DNA of 25,821 bases. Origin: Bacteroidales bacterium UBA1184 (GTDB lineage: Bacteria; Bacteroidota; Bacteroidia; Bacteroidales; ML635J-15). Location: assembly GCA_002310235.1 (NCBI GenBank), contig DBYO01000017.1, positions 1-25,821 of the forward strand, given 5' to 3'. Position 1 is the stretch's first letter; every line of letters begins with the position of its first letter. The notes beneath the pieces were generated by a model. The model saw only the letters and a program-made list of their open reading frames with translations, was not told the origin of the DNA and did not search any database. Shown here piece by piece: positions 1 through 7,479 of the stretch. A program made the position numbers and the translations under genes.

Positions 1-1
1 G

Positions 2-577
2 GAAGATTATGGTGACTATTTCGCATGGGGAGAAACCTCTCCAAAGGAAGTATACAATGACTCAAACTATAATTATTGTGTAGAAACCTATTGTGTTGTA
101 GATGGTGAATCGTATGGTTACAAGCTAACAAAATACTGTAATGACAGTAGGTTTGGTTACCGCGGATTTACAGATGATTTAACAACTCTTGAACCAAGTG
201 ACGATGCTGCCACTGTCAACTGGGGTGACGCATGGAGAATGCCTACATACGAAGAAATGGTTGAACTTAATGATTATTGCATCAGAACCAGGACAACCCA
301 GAACGGAATAAATGGACTATTGGTCACAGGGCCTAATGGCAATAGTATTTTTTTGCCGGCTGCTGGAGGTTATAATAATTTAAATAGTGCTAATTATTTA
401 GATGAAGTTGGCGAACAGGCCATGTACTGGTCGAGTTCGTTAGGTCATTTTGGGGATAATGTAATTCCTACAGCTGCGACAATTATACAATTTAAATCAT
501 ATTATGATTCTTCTTCATTTGTATCCATTAGTAAGCGTTCTTATGGACAATCAGTAAGACCTGTTGTCGCACATTAA
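2..577 (+). CDS. FISUMP-domain surface protein, C-terminal part (5' end outside window)
   Basis: An open frame runs in from the left edge (first full codon at base 2) and ends in TAA at 577, leaving 191 residues. The visible part is a Fibrobacter-succinogenes-major-paralogous (FISUMP) type domain. It has GDYFAWGETSPKE near the start, then YGYKLTKYC, GFTDDLTTLEPSDDAA, NWGDAWRMPTYEE, GPNGNSIFLPAAGG, a YWSSS segment and a final YGQSVRPV. This order is typical of Bacteroidales secreted or lipid-anchored proteins of unknown ligand. The next gene carries the same domain, so the two are tandem paralogues. The signal peptide and any N-terminal repeats lie outside the window. Function is unknown; ligand binding at the cell surface is only an inference from domain architecture. 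Confidence 0.85.
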   Translation, partial: EDYGDYFAWGETSPKEVYNDSNYNYCVETYCVVDGESYGYKLTKYCNDSRFGYRGFTDDLTTLEPSDDAATVNWGDAWRMPTYEEMVELNDYCIRTRTTQNGINGLLVTGPNGNSIFLPAAGGYNNLNSANYLDEVGEQAMYWSSSLGHFGDNVIPTAATIIQFKSYYDSSSFVSISKRSYGQSVRPVVAH

Positions 578-606
578 TATATTGCTTTCGAATGAAAATC
601 TAAAGT

Positions 607-631
607 AGCTGGCGAAAGTTGGCTGTTTTTT
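607..631 (+). terminator. Probable Rho-independent terminator of the first gene
   Basis: A 7-bp stem (AGCTGGC/GTTGGCT, with G-T pairs) closed by a GAAA tetraloop is followed by six T. It lies 30 bases after the TAA and before the next promoter. Confidence 0.6.
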
Positions 632-641
632 GTAAAAATCA

Positions 642-672
642 TTTGCTAATTTCCATGAAATACTTATCTTTG
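642..672 (+). promoter_or_regulatory. Bacteroidota-type promoter for the FISUMP/InlB-repeat lipoprotein gene
   Basis: TTTG at 642-645 and TATCTTTG at 665-672 are separated by 19 bases, matching the Bacteroidota -33/-7 consensus. The start codon follows 28 bases after the -7 box. No Shine-Dalgarno sequence is seen. Confidence 0.75.
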
Positions 673-699
673 TCCGTAAAAATTAAAGCGTAGTATAAT

Positions 700-2154
700 A
701 TGAAGCGAACTCTATTTTTTATGGTTGCAATCTTCTCCTTGGCAGGAATGATAGCAATTAGTGGTTGCAAGAAGAAGGAAACATATACGGTTACTTTTGA
801 TGCCAACGGTGGAACTGGGGAAATGGCGGAACAGATATTTACAGAAGGAGAAGCCAGAGCACTTGCTGGTTATCTTTTCTCATATCAAGGTCATATCTTT
901 AAAGAGTGGAACACTATGAAGAACGGCACTGGCACATCGTATGATGACAGGCAGACCATAACAGTTACTTCCGATATGACCTTGTATGCACAGTGGAAAA
1001 AACTAATTACTTTCGTAACAGTTACTTTCGATGCAAATGGGGGAACTGGCGAAATGCTACCGCAGCAGTATATTGTCGGTTCTCCGCAAGTGCTTAGACC
1101 CAATACATTCTCAAAACCCGATTGTCATTTTGTCTGCTGGAATACTGCTGCCGATGGCAGTGGAACCACATACACCGATACGCAGGAAATAACTATTTCT
1201 AATAATTTGACTTTGTATGCACTGTGGGCAAATAATGTTGAACCACCAGATCCACAACCTGGCACTGGTATAAGGGTAACTTTTGTTGCAAATGGTGGAA
1301 ATGGATATATGCCGCCGCAGACATACACGGCTGGTGTAGCGCATACTCTTGATGCCAATACATTTACATGGGATAATCATGTGTTTTTGTGCTGGACCAC
1401 CGATAGTTATGGTAATGGTACTGCTTATGCAGATATGGAGGAAATAACCTTGGAGGAAAGCATAGTTGTATATGCGCAGTGGATGGCAATAACAGGTTCT
1501 GTTGGCACTCATGCCTACGTTGACCTAGGCTTTTCAGACGGTACTTTATGGGCGGTCAACAATGTTGGAGCAACAAGTCCGGTAGATTTTGGCGATTATT
1601 TCGCATGGGGTGAAACAGAACCCAAAGAAACATACTCGTGGGGAAATTATAAATATTCAGCACCTGGAGCATCGAATGGAGACCCAAGATTAATAAAATA
1701 CTGTCCTTCTGATTATTTTGGCTACAATGGTTTTTCCGACAGCCTGCGTGTTTTGTTTCCAGAGGACGATGCTGTTACTGCCAACTGGGGTTCTAATTGG
1801 CGTATGCCAGCCGAACAAGAATTTCGTGAGTTATTGACATGCCCTCATATATGGATATGTACAGTTGGAAATGCCGTTAATGGAATTATTTTTGTCGGTC
1901 CTAATGGTAATAGGATTTTCTTTCCAGGAGCTGGTTTTAGATATGACGAAAATGCCGTTGATCAAGACATATATTTTATATTTGGAAGTTATCCTTCAAA
2001 TTCACTATATAGTGGCGGAGATTGTCGTATGATGAATGAGCTATTATTTTATCATTATAATATAGTAACTAATCCTGTAATAGATATAGTTTGTAAGATT
2101 AATGGTCATCAACGTGCTGTAGGAACGCCAGTTCGTGCGGTTTTTGCACAATAA
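700..2154 (+). CDS. Lipoprotein with three Listeria-Bacteroides (InlB B-type) repeats and a FISUMP domain
   Basis: 484 residues. A hydrophobic signal ends in a lipobox (AISGC, Cys23) followed by KKK, so the mature protein should be lipid-anchored. Three repeats of about 70 residues (around 29-100, 106-177 and 191-262) each start with VTFDANGG or a close variant and end in YAQW/YALW, the Flg_new (Listeria-Bacteroides repeat) pattern. Residues about 271-484 form a FISUMP domain (YVDLGF, LWAVNNVGAT, GDYFAWGETEPKE, NWRMPAEQEF, GPNGNRIFFPGAG). Its last 70 residues have diverged: the YWSSS and SVRPV signatures of the preceding paralogue are replaced, ending in GTPVRAVF. The gene has its own promoter and terminator. 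A surface adhesion or binding role is likely from the family; no ligand can be named. Confidence 0.88.
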   Translation: MKRTLFFMVAIFSLAGMIAISGCKKKETYTVTFDANGGTGEMAEQIFTEGEARALAGYLFSYQGHIFKEWNTMKNGTGTSYDDRQTITVTSDMTLYAQWKKLITFVTVTFDANGGTGEMLPQQYIVGSPQVLRPNTFSKPDCHFVCWNTAADGSGTTYTDTQEITISNNLTLYALWANNVEPPDPQPGTGIRVTFVANGGNGYMPPQTYTAGVAHTLDANTFTWDNHVFLCWTTDSYGNGTAYADMEEITLEESIVVYAQWMAITGSVGTHAYVDLGFSDGTLWAVNNVGATSPVDFGDYFAWGETEPKETYSWGNYKYSAPGASNGDPRLIKYCPSDYFGYNGFSDSLRVLFPEDDAVTANWGSNWRMPAEQEFRELLTCPHIWICTVGNAVNGIIFVGPNGNRIFFPGAGFRYDENAVDQDIYFIFGSYPSNSLYSGGDCRMMNELLFYHYNIVTNPVIDIVCKINGHQRAVGTPVRAVFAQ

Positions 2155-2178
2155 TATATGGTAAAATTAAAAATTACG

Positions 2179-2209
2179 GCAGTCGCCTACGGTCGGCTGC
2201 TGTTTTTTT
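2179..2209 (+). terminator. Rho-independent terminator
   Basis: Stem GCAGTCG/CGGCTGC around a CCTACGGT loop, followed by seven T; 25 bases after the stop codon of the lipoprotein gene. Confidence 0.75.
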
Positions 2210-2231
2210 GTGTAACTATGGTAGTAATCTG

Positions 2232-2648
2232 TTAATTGTTGTCGTCTTTATTAAGTAAGGCATCAACTTCTTCGATGAAGCGTTGCGCTTTTGGATAAAG
2301 TTCGTCAATTTCTTCACGAGTAGAATATACAAATTCTTCATAGTCACCGCGTTGTCTGCAATCGTACAAATTAGAGAAAGCTCTTCCGCTTTCTTTTGTA
2401 ATAAGTCCTTTTGAAACGAAATGCAGTCCAAGCAAGGTCTTAACTCCTGCGTGTGTGCTTGTTGAAATGTGGTATTTGGTCAATAATGCAACCGCAGCAT
2501 AATAGCAGGCATAATAAAGACGATTTGTCGCTGTATTGTAGAATCCTTTTTCGTAGAGGAAAGGAATTTCCGCTAATGTTTCGTGTGCGCGTTCCTGCCT
2601 GTATTTCGATAGTGCATCGTAGTTTTCGTTTGTCAATTCGTTTTTCAT
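2232..2648 (-). CDS. HEPN-domain protein, toxin-like partner of the adjacent nucleotidyltransferase
   Basis: 138 residues, all-helical in appearance, matching the HEPN family (PF05168 type) by NRLYYACYYAAVALL at about 42-56 and CRQRGDYEEF at about 97-106. In catalytic HEPN RNases the first motif reads Rx4-6H. Here Arg43 is followed by Tyr50 where the His is expected, so RNase activity is uncertain. Its ATG overlaps the TGA of the upstream nucleotidyltransferase in an ATGA junction, giving strict translational coupling. MNT/HEPN pairs are known toxin-antitoxin systems in which the nucleotidyltransferase (MntA) modifies and silences the HEPN protein (HepT). That role is inferred here from gene order and domains. 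An alternative is a non-toxic nucleotide- or RNA-binding HEPN protein. Confidence 0.85.
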   Translation of the reverse strand: MKNELTNENYDALSKYRQERAHETLAEIPFLYEKGFYNTATNRLYYACYYAAVALLTKYHISTSTHAGVKTLLGLHFVSKGLITKESGRAFSNLYDCRQRGDYEEFVYSTREEIDELYPKAQRFIEEVDALLNKDDNN

Positions 2649-2959
2649 AGCGTTATTCCTTCGTTTCTAACATTGTATTGAAAAGGGGTTAGGAACGGAC
2701 GATTTTCCCATTCCTTGCGAAGCATTACTATAGTACTGATAATGATGCCTGTATCAAGTTCAATGTCGTAAAATGGAGCAATGATGTTGTCTTTGTCGCT
2801 GTATGTGAGTTTGTCGGCATCAACAAGCATCAAGAGGTCAATGTCGGAATCCGGTCTTGCATCGCCACGCGCTTCCGAACCGTAAAGTATTGTCTGCACT
2901 TTCGGTTTCAGCTTGCTTGCTTCGCTTCTGATTCTTTCAACAATGCCTTGTCGTCTCAT
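2645..2959 (-). CDS. MNT-type nucleotidyltransferase, antitoxin-like
   Basis: 104 residues with the minimal nucleotidyltransferase signature GSx10DxD: Gly27-Ser28 in YGSEARGDARP, then Asp39 and Asp41 in DSDIDLL. A third acidic ligand is probably among Asp65-Asp69. The longer open frame begins at a TTG at 2983. That TTG lies inside the -7 promoter box (TACCTTTG), so it would not be transcribed, and the ATG at 2959 is preferred. The protein precedes and overlaps a HEPN gene by four bases, the order found in MntA/HepT-like modules, where the transferase adds AMP to the HEPN partner. The catalytic residues look intact. This is a small chromosomal module between surface-protein genes and ileS. Confidence 0.88.
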   Translation of the reverse strand: MRRQGIVERIRSEASKLKPKVQTILYGSEARGDARPDSDIDLLMLVDADKLTYSDKDNIIAPFYDIELDTGIIISTIVMLRKEWENRPFLTPFQYNVRNEGITL

Positions 2960-2980
2960 TTCGGGTAATTTCTTATATTG

Positions 2981-3010
2981 CAAAGGTATATGTTTTTTTT
3001 GAAATGCAAG
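2981..3010 (-). promoter_or_regulatory. Promoter of the nucleotidyltransferase/HEPN operon
   Basis: On the minus strand CTTG (3010-3007) and TACCTTTG (2988-2981) are 18 bases apart. This places transcription start near 2975 and supports the ATG at 2959. Confidence 0.65.
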
Positions 3011-3053
3011 AATAATTTGAAATAATTAAAGCCAATTAAATCATAAATCGTCA

Positions 3054-3083
3054 TTCGTAAATCGTAAATAAATTGTATTTTTG
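3054..3083 (+). promoter_or_regulatory. Promoter of ileS
   Basis: TTCG at 3054-3057, an 18-base spacer, then TATTTTTG at 3076-3083. The ATG at 3105 follows after 21 bases. The spacer and upstream part resemble the dispersed AT-rich repeat seen at 7377-7440 (shared AATCGTAAAT and AAATTG). Confidence 0.65.
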
Positions 3084-3104
3084 CACCACTTTAAAAATTG
3101 TACA

Positions 3105-6100
3105 ATGACAAAGAAATTTTCCGAGTATAAACAGCTCGATCTGTTTGAAGTGAACAACGAAATGAAGGACCTCTGGGCAAAAGAGGATACCTTTCACAAA
3201 AGTATAGAAACCCGTGAAGGCTGCAAGCCTTTCATTTTCTTCGAGGGACCGCCATCGGCAAACGGAATGCCTGGCATACACCACGTTATGGCACGTACAA
3301 TCAAGGATGTTGTCTGCCGTTACAAGACTTTGACTGGTCACAAGGTTGACCGCAAGGCCGGTTGGGATACCCACGGTCTGCCTGTGGAACTCGGTGTGGA
3401 AAAGACCCTTGGCATCACCAAGGAGGATATCGGCAAGAAGATTTCCGTTAGCGACTACAACGACACCTGCCGTCGCGAAGTGATGAAATACACAAGTCAC
3501 TGGACCGACCTTACCGAGCGCGTCGGCTACTGGGTTGACCTCGAAAATCCGTACATTACATACGACAACCGCTACATCGAAACTTTGTGGTGGCTGTTGA
3601 AGCAGCTCTATAACAAGAACTTGCTTTACAAAGGCTACACCATTCAGCCTTATTCGCCTGCAGCAGGTACTGGACTTAGCACCCACGAACTTAACCAACC
3701 TGGTTGCTACCGCGATGTAAAGGATACAACCGTAACCGCTCAGTTTGCAATCGTAGATCCGAAGCCCGAAATGACTGGCTGGGGAAAGCCTTATTTCGTA
3801 GCTTGGACAACCACTCCGTGGACTTTGCCGTCGAACACAGCTCTTTGCGTTGGCCGCAAGATTGAATACGTTGCAGTTCGTACATATAATATGTATAATG
3901 GAGAGCCTGTTACCGTCATTATGGCAAAGGAAAGGGTAGGCGCATACCTGAATCCGCAGGGTGCTGAACTTCCGCTCGAGGAATACAAGCACGGCGACAA
4001 GGTAATTCCTTACAGAATCGTAGCCGAATATACTGGCGAAGACCTTCTCGACATGCGTTACGAGCAGATCTTCCCATGGGTTAAGCCTGCCGACGGTGCT
4101 TTCCGCGTAATTCCTGGCGACTATGTAACCACCGAGGATGGTACTGGTATCGTTCACATTGCCCCGACTTTCGGTGCCGACGATAACAAGGTTGCAAAGG
4201 CTGCTGGAATCCCGCCATTGGTAATGATTATCAACAGCAAGGGCGATTTCCGTCCTATGGTTGACCGCACAGGAAAATTCTTCCTCATGAGCGACCTTGA
4301 CCCCGAATTTGTAAAGAACAACATAAATGTTGACTTGTATTCGAAGTACGAAGGCTGTTTCGTAAAGAACGCCTACGACCCGAAGTACAATGTCGATGGA
4401 AAATACGATGCTGAAGCCGCTGCCAAGGACGAGGACTTGAACATCCGCCTTTGCATTGAAATGAAGCAGGACGGCAAGGCTTTCAAGATTGAAAAGCACT
4501 TGCACAACTATCCGCACTGCTGGCGTACCGACAAGCCCGTTTTGTACTATCCGCTTGATTCATGGTTTATTAAGTCAACCGCAATGCGCGACCGTATGAT
4601 AGAACTCAACAAGACTATCAACTGGAAACCGCAGAGCACTGGCGAAGGCCGTTTCGGAAAATGGCTCGAAAACCTTGTTGACTGGAACCTCAGCCGTTCG
4701 CGCTACTGGGGAACTCCGCTGCCAATTTGGAGTACCGAGGACGCAAGCGAACGCAAGTGCATAGGTTCTGTCGAGGAACTTTACGCCGAAATGGACAAGT
4801 CAATCGCCAAGGGATATATGAAGGAATATCCGTGGAAGAACTTCGAGGTTGGCAAATACACCAAGGAAAACTACGAAAACCTTGACTTGCATCGTCCGTA
4901 TGTTGATGAGATTGTGCTTGTTGCATCGGATGGCCGTAAGATGTTCCGCGAACCCGACCTTATCGATGTTTGGTTCGATTCGGGAGCAATGCCTTACGCA
5001 CAGTGGCACTATCCGTTCGAGAACAAGGATAGGTTCGACAAGTTGTTCCCAGCTGACTTCATCGCTGAGGGCGTTGACCAGACACGCGGTTGGTTCTTCA
5101 CCTTGCACGCAATTGCAACAATGATTTTCGACAACATAGCATACAAGAACATCATTTCCAACGGTTTGGTACTCGACAAGAACGGCAACAAGATGTCGAA
5201 GCGTCTCGGCAATGCTGTAAATCCGTTCGAAACTATCGACAAGTACGGTGCCGACCCCGTTCGTTGGTATATGATTACCAACGCACAGGCTTGGGACAAC
5301 CTCAAGTTCGACATTGCCGGAGTTGACGAGGTTAAGCGCAAATTCTTCGGAACTTTGTACAACACCTACAATTTCTTTGCAATGTACGCCAATACCGACA
5401 ATTTCACCTACGCAGAACCCGATGTTCCGTTCGAGAAGCGTCCCGAACTCGACCGCTGGATTCTCAGTTTGTTGAACACTTTGGTTAAGGAAGTCGGCGA
5501 GGCTTACGAGACTTACGAAAATACAAAGGCAGGCCGTCTGATTCAGACTTTCGTGATGGACCACCTGAGCAACTGGTATGTTCGTCTCGGCAGAAAGCGC
5601 TACTGGGGAGGCGAGTACGACGAGGACAAGATTTCGGCTTATCAGACACTTTATACTTGCCTGATAACCATAGCAAAGATTGCTTCGCCGATTGCTCCGT
5701 TCTACATGGACAAGATGTATCGCGACCTCAATGCTGTTACTGGCAAGGAAAACTACGAATCTGTTCATCTTGCTTATTTCCCGAAGGTTAACGAGCAGAT
5801 AATCGACAAGAGCCTTGAGGAAAGAATGGAAATGGCACAGACTATTTCATCTATGATTCTCGGTTTGCGCCGCAAGGTCAGCATCAAGGTTCGCCAGCCG
5901 TTGCAGAAGATTATGGTTCCGTCGGTTTCTGACGACTTTGCAGAGCAAATGGCAAAGGTTGAGCAGATTATCAAGACCGAAACCAACATCAAGGAAATCC
6001 AGATTCTCGACGATTCGTCCGATTTCTTGGTAAAGAAGATTAAGGCGAACTTCAAGGTTTTGGGTCCTCGTTACGGCAAGATTATGAAGCAAGTTGCAAA

Positions 6101-6551
6101 TGCAATTTCGCAGATGTCGCAGAAGGACATTACTTCACTCGAGCGCAACGATAGCTTTACTTTGAATGTTGAAGGACAGGAAGTTGCAATAACAACTGCC
6201 GATGTCGAAATCAACTCCGAGGACATTCCAGGATGGCTCGTTGCAAACGAAGGCAAATACACAGTTGCCCTCGACATCAATGTAACGCCCGAACTCGTTG
6301 AGGAAGGTATTGCCCGTGAATTTGTCAACCGTATCCAGAACATCCGCAAGGACAGCAACTTCGACATTACCGACCGCATCCGCGTTAAAATCAGTTCGAC
6401 AGCAGAACTCGACACTGCAGTCAACCATTACCGCGACTACATTTGCGGACAGACTTTGGCAAACTCAATCGAGATTGTTGCCAATGTTGAAAATGGTACT
6501 GAAATCGATGTCAACGATGTGAATGTAAACATTTTGGTTGTAAGAGAGTAG
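3105..6551 (+). CDS. ileS: Isoleucyl-tRNA synthetase, eukaryote-like type with GxHH signature
   Basis: 1148 residues from the ATG at 3105. The longer frame starts at a TTG lying inside the -7 box and is rejected. The enzyme charges tRNA-Ile with isoleucine in the cytoplasm. The class I nucleotide-binding signature is at residues about 49-65 (PPSANGMPGIHHVMART), with GIHH at 57-60 (bases 3273-3284) instead of the usual HxGH. KMSKR is at 696-700 inside NGNKMSKRLGN. The editing (CP1) domain lies between them (AWTTTPWTLPSNTAL, DGTGIVHIAPTFG). The anticodon-binding region and a long C-terminal extension follow. Length and sequence fit the IleRS2 (eukaryote-like) class usual in Bacteroidota. GxHH variants of IleRS2 have been described as highly mupirocin-tolerant. 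That phenotype is inference here. Confidence 0.97.
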   Translation: MTKKFSEYKQLDLFEVNNEMKDLWAKEDTFHKSIETREGCKPFIFFEGPPSANGMPGIHHVMARTIKDVVCRYKTLTGHKVDRKAGWDTHGLPVELGVEKTLGITKEDIGKKISVSDYNDTCRREVMKYTSHWTDLTERVGYWVDLENPYITYDNRYIETLWWLLKQLYNKNLLYKGYTIQPYSPAAGTGLSTHELNQPGCYRDVKDTTVTAQFAIVDPKPEMTGWGKPYFVAWTTTPWTLPSNTALCVGRKIEYVAVRTYNMYNGEPVTVIMAKERVGAYLNPQGAELPLEEYKHGDKVIPYRIVAEYTGEDLLDMRYEQIFPWVKPADGAFRVIPGDYVTTEDGTGIVHIAPTFGADDNKVAKAAGIPPLVMIINSKGDFRPMVDRTGKFFLMSDLDPEFVKNNINVDLYSKYEGCFVKNAYDPKYNVDGKYDAEAAAKDEDLNIRLCIEMKQDGKAFKIEKHLHNYPHCWRTDKPVLYYPLDSWFIKSTAMRDRMIELNKTINWKPQSTGEGRFGKWLENLVDWNLSRSRYWGTPLPIWSTEDASERKCIGSVEELYAEMDKSIAKGYMKEYPWKNFEVGKYTKENYENLDLHRPYVDEIVLVASDGRKMFREPDLIDVWFDSGAMPYAQWHYPFENKDRFDKLFPADFIAEGVDQTRGWFFTLHAIATMIFDNIAYKNIISNGLVLDKNGNKMSKRLGNAVNPFETIDKYGADPVRWYMITNAQAWDNLKFDIAGVDEVKRKFFGTLYNTYNFFAMYANTDNFTYAEPDVPFEKRPELDRWILSLLNTLVKEVGEAYETYENTKAGRLIQTFVMDHLSNWYVRLGRKRYWGGEYDEDKISAYQTLYTCLITIAKIASPIAPFYMDKMYRDLNAVTGKENYESVHLAYFPKVNEQIIDKSLEERMEMAQTISSMILGLRRKVSIKVRQPLQKIMVPSVSDDFAEQMAKVEQIIKTETNIKEIQILDDSSDFLVKKIKANFKVLGPRYGKIMKQVANAISQMSQKDITSLERNDSFTLNVEGQEVAITTADVEINSEDIPGWLVANEGKYTVALDINVTPELVEEGIAREFVNRIQNIRKDSNFDITDRIRVKISSTAELDTAVNHYRDYICGQTLANSIEIVANVENGTEIDVNDVNVNILVVRE

Positions 6552-6575
6552 GAATAAGATAATTACATTTCATAG

Positions 6576-6607
6576 AATGCCGATGAGATTTCTTTATCGG
6601 CATTTTT
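6576..6607 (+). terminator. Terminator of ileS
   Basis: Perfect 9-bp stem AATGCCGAT/ATCGGCATT with an 11-base loop and a T run, 24 bases after the TAG. The stem sequence recurs in the terminator at 7243-7287. Confidence 0.85.
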
Positions 6608-6793
6608 AATTATTGTCCGCTAAAGCCTCAGTCTGTCATTTCACACCCATTAGCTCACGCAGCTTGTGAGTAAAAAAACAAGTCTCCTTATTTCATATAT
6701 ATTGTAATTATATGTTTTGTCTTGTTTTAGGGCGGATATCAATGTTTAACTATATTTTAACAAAAATCATATACGTCCCTGTAAAAAAAAAAC

Positions 6794-6801
6794 TACATTT
6801 G
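6794..6801 (+). promoter_or_regulatory. Probable -7 box for the small lipoprotein gene
   Basis: TACATTTG lies 30 bases before the ATG at 6832. No convincing -33 TTTG is seen at the expected distance. The 185 bases between the ileS terminator and this box hold no gene; I see only AT-rich sequence and a weak CTCAC/GTGAG hairpin near 6654-6670. Confidence 0.5.
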
Positions 6802-6831
6802 TGATTGGTATTAATACAAAAACATATTATC

Positions 6832-7197
6832 ATGAAAAATAAAATTTTATTATTGGTATTTACCGTATTTGTCGGTGCCATTTTATTGTCTGGATGTCAG
6901 AAACAAAAATCTTGTGAATCAGCATTTTCTAATGATGGTCGTATAATTCGCGGTTTCATCCAGAAACTTGATAAACCTTACAAGACAGATGAAACTTTTG
7001 TCATGGAGAATTATAAGATTACCGCACATTTTACCGATGTTGACGGAAATGTATTTTACATTGCTGGTAAAGTTCCCAAAGACATAAATTCTAATACTCC
7101 TGTCGGTGTGATATTGGCAGAAGTCGGTGATTACGACAACATTTACCGTACAAAGAAAATGATTTACACATTGTCTTGTCTCAGCGAAGACAATTAA
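6832..7197 (+). CDS. Small lipoprotein of unknown function
   Basis: 121 residues from the ATG at 6832. The longer frame from TTG 6805 would begin just after the -7 box and put extra residues before the signal, so it is not used. A classic lipobox (LLSGC, Cys22) is followed by a compact domain of about 95 residues containing YKITAHFTDVDGNVFYIAGKVP and ending CLSEDN. I do not recognise the domain. A single second cysteine (Cys28) and a third near the C-terminus (SCLSE) could pair. The gene stands alone between two strong terminators sharing the same stem and is probably monocistronic. It is likely attached to the periplasmic face of a membrane. Confidence 0.7.
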   Translation: MKNKILLLVFTVFVGAILLSGCQKQKSCESAFSNDGRIIRGFIQKLDKPYKTDETFVMENYKITAHFTDVDGNVFYIAGKVPKDINSNTPVGVILAEVGDYDNIYRTKKMIYTLSCLSEDN

Positions 7198-7242
7198 TGC
7201 CTTATTAATGATTGAAGATGATAGATTAGATATTGAGCTACA

Positions 7243-7287
7243 ATTCAAAAAATGCCGATGTTTTTTTTCATCGGCATTTTTTTTGAA
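7243..7287. terminator. Strong bidirectional terminator
   Basis: ATTCAAAAAATGCCGATG pairs with CATCGGCATTTTTTTTGAAT around a T-rich loop. There are T tracts on one side and A tracts on the other, so it can end transcripts in both directions. It shares the AATGCCGAT stem with the ileS terminator. Confidence 0.8.
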
Positions 7288-7326
7288 TCTAGAAACGCCA
7301 AGCGACGCGTTACGATACATTGAGCG

Positions 7327-7440
7327 AAGTAGAAGATGTTTGTGCAAATTTTCAAATTTTCAAATCATCAATTCTGTCAAATCAATCGTAAATCAAATTG
7401 AATTCTTGAATTGTTGAATCGTTGAATTGTCATTAATTCG
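7327..7440 (+). repeat. Dispersed AT-rich repeat, copy A (64-bp exact core 7377-7440)
   Basis: Bases 7377-7440 are an exact reverse-complement match to 21688-21751. Weaker similarity extends leftwards to about 7330 (TTCAAATTTTC-type units). The core is made of short TTGAATTG/GAATCG-like units. It ends 11 bases before the -7 box of the GT9 gene and supplies the sequence where its -33 element should be. Confidence 0.85.
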
Positions 7441-7459
7441 TAAATAATCTTTACATTTG
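7426..7459 (+). promoter_or_regulatory. Promoter region of the GT9/TSCPD operon
   Basis: TACATTTG at 7452-7459 is a good -7 box, 20 bases before the ATG. The closest -33-like element, ATTG at 7426-7429, lies inside the dispersed repeat with a longer-than-usual 22-base spacer. Confidence 0.5.
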
Positions 7460-7479
7460 CGAGTAAAATAATTTTTGCG

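Noticed and set aside
3051..4517. 488-residue open frame on the minus strand
   Set aside because: Lies antisense to ileS, has no recognisable domain and a composition typical of the reverse strand of a well-coded gene.
4800..5768. 322-residue open frame on the minus strand
   Set aside because: Also antisense to ileS, with no start signals or domain. The ileS frame is continuous and has all family motifs.
6608..6793. Possible structured RNA or riboswitch between ileS and the small lipoprotein
   Set aside because: Only a 5-bp CTCAC/GTGAG hairpin and a weak distant CCGC/GCGG pairing are seen; no known motif and no clear conserved fold by eye.
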